From an uncultured Collinsella sp. (GTDB lineage Bacteria > Actinomycetota > Coriobacteriia > Coriobacteriales > Coriobacteriaceae): 18,942 nucleotides of DNA. A model generated the notes under the pieces. The model saw only the letters and a list, made by a program, of their open reading frames with translations, was not told the DNA's origin and made no database searches. Each line of letters begins with the position of its first letter. Within the stretch, counting starts at the first letter, position 1. Positions 15,607-18,942 of this stretch are shown here, in pieces. The DNA lies in assembly GCA_900549065.1 (NCBI GenBank), contig URNC01000022.1, positions 1 to 18,942 on the forward strand, in the 5' to 3' direction. The position numbers and the translations under genes are program-made.

Positions 15607-16383
15607 TTGCTTCCCGCTACCGACACGTTCGGTAGCTACGGTCGTCGGCGTGGCTTGGTGGGGCTGGCCTTTTCGGCTTCCCGCGCATTCGACCGCGCGG
15701 TCACATGGATCATCGCCATTATCTTGGCGCTGGTCTGCGCGATTGCGGGGTACGCGGTGTGGGATGCCTGGCACGTCCTTAACGGAAACAACCAGTTCGC
15801 CAAGCCTGTCGACGCCGAGAGCTTCGCTTCAATCATGGCTGTAAACCCGGACGTCTGCGCCTGGCTCACCATCGATAACACCAACATCGATTACCCGGTG
15901 GTGCAGGGTGAGGACAACTTCGAGTACCTAAGCCGTGACGCGAAGGGGGAGTACGCCGCGTCGGGAAGCATTTTCCTCGACGTTGCGTGCGACCGAACGT
16001 TTCCCGGACCGTACGAGGTGCTCATGGGGCACCACATGCAGTATGGGAAGATGTTCGGCGACCTCGATAGATTCCTAGACGAGGGATTCTTTGAGGAAAA
16101 CCGTGCGGGCCAGCTCATGCTTCCCGATCGGACGCTCGAGCTCGAGGTGGCGGCGGTTATGAAGGCCGACGCCTACGACCATACGATTTTTGGAACCCCC
16201 GTGGATTCGGGCGGGATGCCGAGCCTGGTTTCCCACATTGCGGAGCGGGCGCTTTACCAGCGTGATGGCGCGCTTTCCGCGACCGACCACGTGATCGCGC
16301 TTTCCACGTGCGCCTCCGATGGAGCGGACGCCCGTACCGTCGTTGTTTGCAAGGTGGTTGGCGAGCAAGCGTTGGGCTCATGA
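15607..16383 (+). CDS. Class B sortase (pilin polymerase)
   Basis: A 258-residue membrane-anchored transpeptidase. An N-terminal hydrophobic segment (about 33-52) precedes the class B pattern NTNIDYPVVQGEDNFEYL, GEYAASGSIFLD, and MGHHMQYGKMFGDL. Catalytic residues are His142 (GHHM), Cys235 (LSTC) and Arg243 (DARTVVV). I see no class C lid motif. In FCT pilus loci the equivalent enzyme (SrtC1) is also of class B type and joins FctA subunits, so this enzyme probably polymerises the upstream pilin through the xPxTG signals. The TTG at 15607 is supported by GGAG lying inside the end of the pilin gene seven bases upstream, one base after the pilin stop, implying translational coupling. Confidence 0.93.
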   Translation: MLPATDTFGSYGRRRGLVGLAFSASRAFDRAVTWIIAIILALVCAIAGYAVWDAWHVLNGNNQFAKPVDAESFASIMAVNPDVCAWLTIDNTNIDYPVVQGEDNFEYLSRDAKGEYAASGSIFLDVACDRTFPGPYEVLMGHHMQYGKMFGDLDRFLDEGFFEENRAGQLMLPDRTLELEVAAVMKADAYDHTIFGTPVDSGGMPSLVSHIAERALYQRDGALSATDHVIALSTCASDGADARTVVVCKVVGEQALGS

Positions 16384-16454
16384 TTGCGATGGCAGTAAGA
16401 ATCTAAGCCGACGGCACGATGCGAACCAGTGCGGAAGAGACGTAAGGATTGATT

Positions 16455-17108
16455 ATGCAGGTTGTGAAATACAAAGCGCGCGCCCGCCGTGCGATTGGGG
16501 CGCTGGCAGCGGCGACCGTGAGCGCGGTCGCTGCCGTCGTCCTGCTGATGGCTCCGGCCCCCGCCTCCGCCTCCTCGCGCTATGAGCCGGTCCAAGCGGA
16601 GATTCCCGTGAGTTTTACCGTCTCGGGCGATAAAGCCGAGGCAGCTCCTTCGTTCACGGCGAGGATCGCTGCCGTGGAGGGAGAGGCCGTCCAGCCCGAC
16701 CAGAACGAGATCAAGGTGGCCGGCGCCGGCAAGGCGACGTTCACGGTGCCCCTCGACGAGGTGGGGGAGCACCACTACACCGTTACGCAGTCTACGCTCG
16801 ACACCAATAACTGGACGCTCGACACGCAGGTCTACGACGTCACGGTGTACTGCATGTGGGAGGAGTCGACCGATTCCCTCTTCACTAAGGTGATCGTGAA
16901 CGATTCGGAGGGCTTCAAGGCCAACGGCTGCGCCTTTGCCAACTCCTACAAGGCACCCTCGGCTCCCGCTGGAACGAGCACCCCTGGCTGGATGCCGCAG
17001 ACGGGTGATGTCACTGCCGCCGTGGTCGTTGGCGTGTGCGTTGCGGGAGTTTTGCTTCTTGCGGCCGGCGTTGCGCTGCGCCGTCGCGGCAAGCACGGTG
17101 AGCTCTAA
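16455..17108 (+). CDS. Minor (basal) pilin, FctB-like
   Basis: A 217-residue anchored pilin. A long signal peptide (cleavage near ASA, residue 39) precedes one beta-sandwich domain with the Spy0128-like pattern HHYTVTQ...NWTLDTQVYDVTVYC. The isopeptide triad is incomplete: the Glu position is Gln112 and no Lys is found in the first strand, while N163 (FANSY) is kept. Cys133 and Cys159 could form a disulfide instead. A Pro/Ser/Thr-rich spacer leads to WMPQTG (179-184), a hydrophobic segment and a basic tail. Its last place in the operon and small size match FctB, the base subunit linked to the wall. Start: ATG 16455 with AAGGA seven bases upstream; the TTG two codons earlier is less likely. 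Confidence 0.85.
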   Translation: MQVVKYKARARRAIGALAAATVSAVAAVVLLMAPAPASASSRYEPVQAEIPVSFTVSGDKAEAAPSFTARIAAVEGEAVQPDQNEIKVAGAGKATFTVPLDEVGEHHYTVTQSTLDTNNWTLDTQVYDVTVYCMWEESTDSLFTKVIVNDSEGFKANGCAFANSYKAPSAPAGTSTPGWMPQTGDVTAAVVVGVCVAGVLLLAAGVALRRRGKHGEL

Positions 17109-17141
17109 CAGGCAGGGCGATTGGCAGTTCATAGATTCTCG

Positions 17142-17173
17142 AAGGGGGAGGGCTTATGGGTGCTCCCCCTTTT
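17142..17173 (+). terminator. Intrinsic terminator of the pilus operon
   Basis: A perfect 9-bp stem, AAGGGGGAG (17142-17150) with CTCCCCCTT (17163-17171), has a 12-nt loop. The right arm runs into four T in all (17170-17173). It lies 34 bp after the minor pilin stop. Confidence 0.85.
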
Positions 17174-17244
17174 GCATCGTTTGGAGGGTTCGGATGAGCT
17201 CACCCTCGGTCGCGCCATCGAAACACGCTGCGCCCTCTAGAAGT

Positions 17245-17321
17245 CGGAAAAGCTGCACAAAGCGGCCATCTTGACCCGGAAAAGCTGCAAATATAGGCCA
17301 AATACACCCGGAAAAGCTGCA
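17245..17321. repeat. Three direct repeats of CGGAAAAGCTGCA with 32-bp period
   Basis: Identical 13-bp cores at 17245-17257, 17277-17289 and 17309-17321, exactly 32 bp apart. The second and third also share flanking CC and AA. The first two spacers share GGCCA and a final ACC, so this is a 32-bp tandem repeat with a variable half. The period is not a multiple of three, so the repeat is not at protein level. The third copy ends about 15 bp before the DUF4143 relic. Confidence 0.8.
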
Positions 17322-17336
17322 AACCGCAGGTAAAGG

Positions 17337-17609
17337 ATGGTGCGTAGTGTGCTGAGGCGAAAGATGCTCGACACCCTCCGTTCGTGGCGGTCGCAGAAGG
17401 GCGATAGGGAAATAGAGTTTCTCGTCGACTCGCCCGACGCGAGCGTTGTGCCCATTGAGGTGAAGGCCTCGCGCGGATCTACGGTATCGCTCAACGATAT
17501 CCTCGAGCGGCAGGACGTGAACCTTGGGTACAAGCTGATAGACGGTAACGTCGGCCGAGACGGCAAAAAGGTGACGCTTCCGCTATATATGGCCATGTTC
17601 TTGAAGTAG
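17337..17609 (+). pseudogene. Remnant of a DUF4143-type ATPase (C-terminal fragment)
   Basis: About 90 codons match only the end of DUF4143 proteins: GDREIEFLVDSP, VVPIEVKASRGSTVSLNDIL and KVTLPLYMAMFL. These correspond to GEVDFVVDGPDG, AVPIEVKSG and AVLYLPLYATWAL in the protein at 30-992. The ATPase domain and the DUF4143 N-terminal half are absent, and the 32-bp repeats stand where they should be. An ATG at 17337 follows GGTAAAGG with almost no spacing, so translation is doubtful. The best reading is a deletion relic, although a short standalone nuclease-like protein cannot be fully excluded. Confidence 0.75.
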
Positions 17610-17635
17610 AGCCTTGCGTTGGCGGACTGACCGGC

Positions 17636-17665
17636 TGTCACATTCCATGCTGGTTATATGCAGGT
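17636..17665. repeat. Right flanking repeat of the pilus island (putative att-like site)
   Basis: Same-orientation partner of 9666-9695, with 27 of 30 bases identical. Bases 17636-17645 (TGTCACATTC) are also a half-copy of the dyad family. It lies about 175 bp before prfA. Confidence 0.55.
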
Positions 17666-17840
17666 ATGCCTGCGCACGCTATCATGTATGGGTTAGACCG
17701 CAACTATGTACCCCATACGCGAAGGGATGCGCATGTATCTGAAGATCGACATGTTCTAGCCGGGCTTACCCCCGCAGTGGCGCCGCGCGCCCCATCAACT
17801 CTGCCGATTTTCACCTTCACGCATATAAAGGAGTCCCGTC
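17666..17840 (+). other. prfA upstream region
   Basis: No full gene. A very short frame (ATG 17727 or 17733 to TAG 17757-17759, reading MYLKIDMF from the second ATG) is preceded by GAAGGG. It could be a leader peptide or chance. The prfA ribosome site, AAAGGAG, lies at the end of this stretch. Confidence 0.4.
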
Positions 17841-18908
17841 ATGCGCGACAAGCTCGAAAAGATTATCAAGGCCTACGAGGAGCTCGAGAAGAAGCTCTCC
17901 GACCCGGCCGTCGCCTCCGATATCAAGGAGTTCACGCGTCTCAACAAGGAGTACGCGCACCAGTCCGACCTCATCGCCGCCTCGCGTGAGTACATCGGCG
18001 CGCTCGATGACATCGAGGCCGCCAAGGAGATGCTCCGCGACACGACCGATGCGGACGAGAAGGAGATGCTCCAGATGGACATCTCCGAAAACGAGGAGAA
18101 GCTTCCCCAGCTCGAGGAAGACATCAAGTACATGCTCATCCCGAGCGATCCCAACGACGACAAGAATACCATCGTCGAGATCCGCTCCGCCGCCGGTGGC
18201 GACGAGGCGGCCATCTTCGCCGGCGATCTGTACAAGATGTACCAGCGCTTCTGCGAGTCACGCGGTTGGAAGACCACCGTGCTCGACTCCAGCCCCAGCG
18301 AGGCCGGCGGCTTTAAGTCCATCGAGTTCAAGGTCGAGGGCGACCGCGTCTACTCCGTCATGAAGTACGAGTCCGGCGTGCATCGCGTCCAGCGCGTCCC
18401 CAAGACCGAGTCACAGGGTCGCATCCAGACCTCCACGGCAACCGTCGCCGTGCTTCCCGAGGCCGAGGAGATCGACGTTCAGATCAACCAGTCCGACCTG
18501 CGCATCGACACCTACTGCGCCTCCGGCCCTGGCGGTCAGTGCGTTAACACCACCTATTCCGCCGTGCGCATCACCCACCTGCCCACCAATACCGTGGTGC
18601 AGTCGCAGGAGCAGCGCTCCCAGATCCAGAACCGCGAGGTCTGCATGCAGATGCTGCGTGCCCGTCTGTACGAGATGGAGCTCGAGAAGCAGCAGGCCGA
18701 GCTCGGCGCCGAGCGCCAGAGCCAGATTGGCCACGGTAACCGTTCCGAGAAGATCCGTACCTACAACCAGCCCCAGGACCGCGTGACCGATCACCGCATC
18801 GGTTTCAACTCCACCTACAACGGCGTCCTCCTGGGTGACCAGCTCGGCACCGTCATCGAGGCACTTGCCGCCGCCGAGCGAGCCGAGAAGCTGGCGCAGG
18901 CAGTTTAA
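17841..18908 (+). CDS. prfA: Peptide chain release factor 1 (RF1)
   Basis: A full-length 355-residue class I release factor. It recognises UAA and UAG stop codons in the ribosomal A site and triggers peptidyl-tRNA hydrolysis. The codon-recognition PxT motif is PKT (187-189), inside RVPKTESQGRIQTS. The catalytic GGQ motif is at 231-233, inside SGPGGQCVN. The N-terminal domain is the usual charged helical region. PxT rather than SPF separates it from RF2. AAAGGAG lies at proper spacing before the ATG. Codon use is strongly GC-biased, unlike the pilus genes upstream, consistent with core chromosome resuming after an island. The expected partner prmC would lie downstream, outside the window. Confidence 0.97.
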   Translation: MRDKLEKIIKAYEELEKKLSDPAVASDIKEFTRLNKEYAHQSDLIAASREYIGALDDIEAAKEMLRDTTDADEKEMLQMDISENEEKLPQLEEDIKYMLIPSDPNDDKNTIVEIRSAAGGDEAAIFAGDLYKMYQRFCESRGWKTTVLDSSPSEAGGFKSIEFKVEGDRVYSVMKYESGVHRVQRVPKTESQGRIQTSTATVAVLPEAEEIDVQINQSDLRIDTYCASGPGGQCVNTTYSAVRITHLPTNTVVQSQEQRSQIQNREVCMQMLRARLYEMELEKQQAELGAERQSQIGHGNRSEKIRTYNQPQDRVTDHRIGFNSTYNGVLLGDQLGTVIEALAAAERAEKLAQAV

Positions 18909-18942
18909 GTTCCGCCGTTCTACCGAACGGCGGAACTTAAAC
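18903..18942 (+). terminator. Perfect foldback at prfA end and contig end
   Basis: Arms GTTTAAGTTCCGCCGTTC (18903-18920) and its exact complement (18925-18942) surround a TACC loop. The left arm contains the prfA stop codon. The inner GC-rich 12 bp look like a normal terminator stem, but the arms stay perfect up to the last base of the contig, so part may be an assembly or library foldback. Confidence 0.6.

Noticed and set aside
17245..17321. Short CRISPR array
   Set aside because: Cores are only 13 bp with 19-bp partly conserved spacers, three units only, and no cas genes nearby.

Overview
The window looks like a chromosomal contig from a gut Coriobacteriia, most likely Collinsella (Actinomycetota). 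This is inferred from the high GC content, strong GC-ending codon bias in the housekeeping genes, and several families of short palindromic intergenic repeats. No marker that would fix the species is present. The first 29 bases are Nextera/Tn5 library adapter, not genome. The last 18 bases close a perfect foldback, so both ends of the contig need care.

Positions 30-9641 hold ordinary accessory and housekeeping genes: the C-terminal part of a DUF4143-type ATPase; a low-molecular-weight protein tyrosine phosphatase and an MFS exporter on the minus strand; an acidic single-pass membrane protein; an aldose-1-epimerase-like protein; a three-gene polar amino-acid ABC importer (Tat-type lipoprotein, permease, ATPase); and an M20 metallopeptidase. 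The gaps carry dyad repeats of at least three families: TGTGACAAAGGGAC, GTGGATTTTCTCCC, and GTCCCC/GACTAG.

Positions 9666-17665 look like a discrete island inserted between the M20 peptidase gene and prfA. The two edges share a near-identical repeat of about 25-30 bp. The island opens with a small serine recombinase. About 135 bp after it lies a 26-bp perfect dyad with two 12-bp arms and a 2-bp core, the layout of a serine-invertase crossover site. A sortase-assembled pilus operon follows: fibro-slime tip adhesin, a small helical and proline-rich protein, a signal-peptidase-like protein lacking both catalytic residues, the FctA/Spy0128-type major pilin, a class B sortase, and a small FctB-like pilin. 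Apart from the tip type and the extra small gene, this is the order of the streptococcal FCT pilus locus (tip, SipA, FctA, SrtC1, FctB). The three surface proteins end in xPxTG sorting signals (FAPVTG, FAPQTG, WMPQTG) rather than LPxTG.

A strong terminator closes the operon. It is followed by three 32-bp-period repeats and a remnant of a second DUF4143 protein. prfA (release factor RF1) then runs to the end of the contig.
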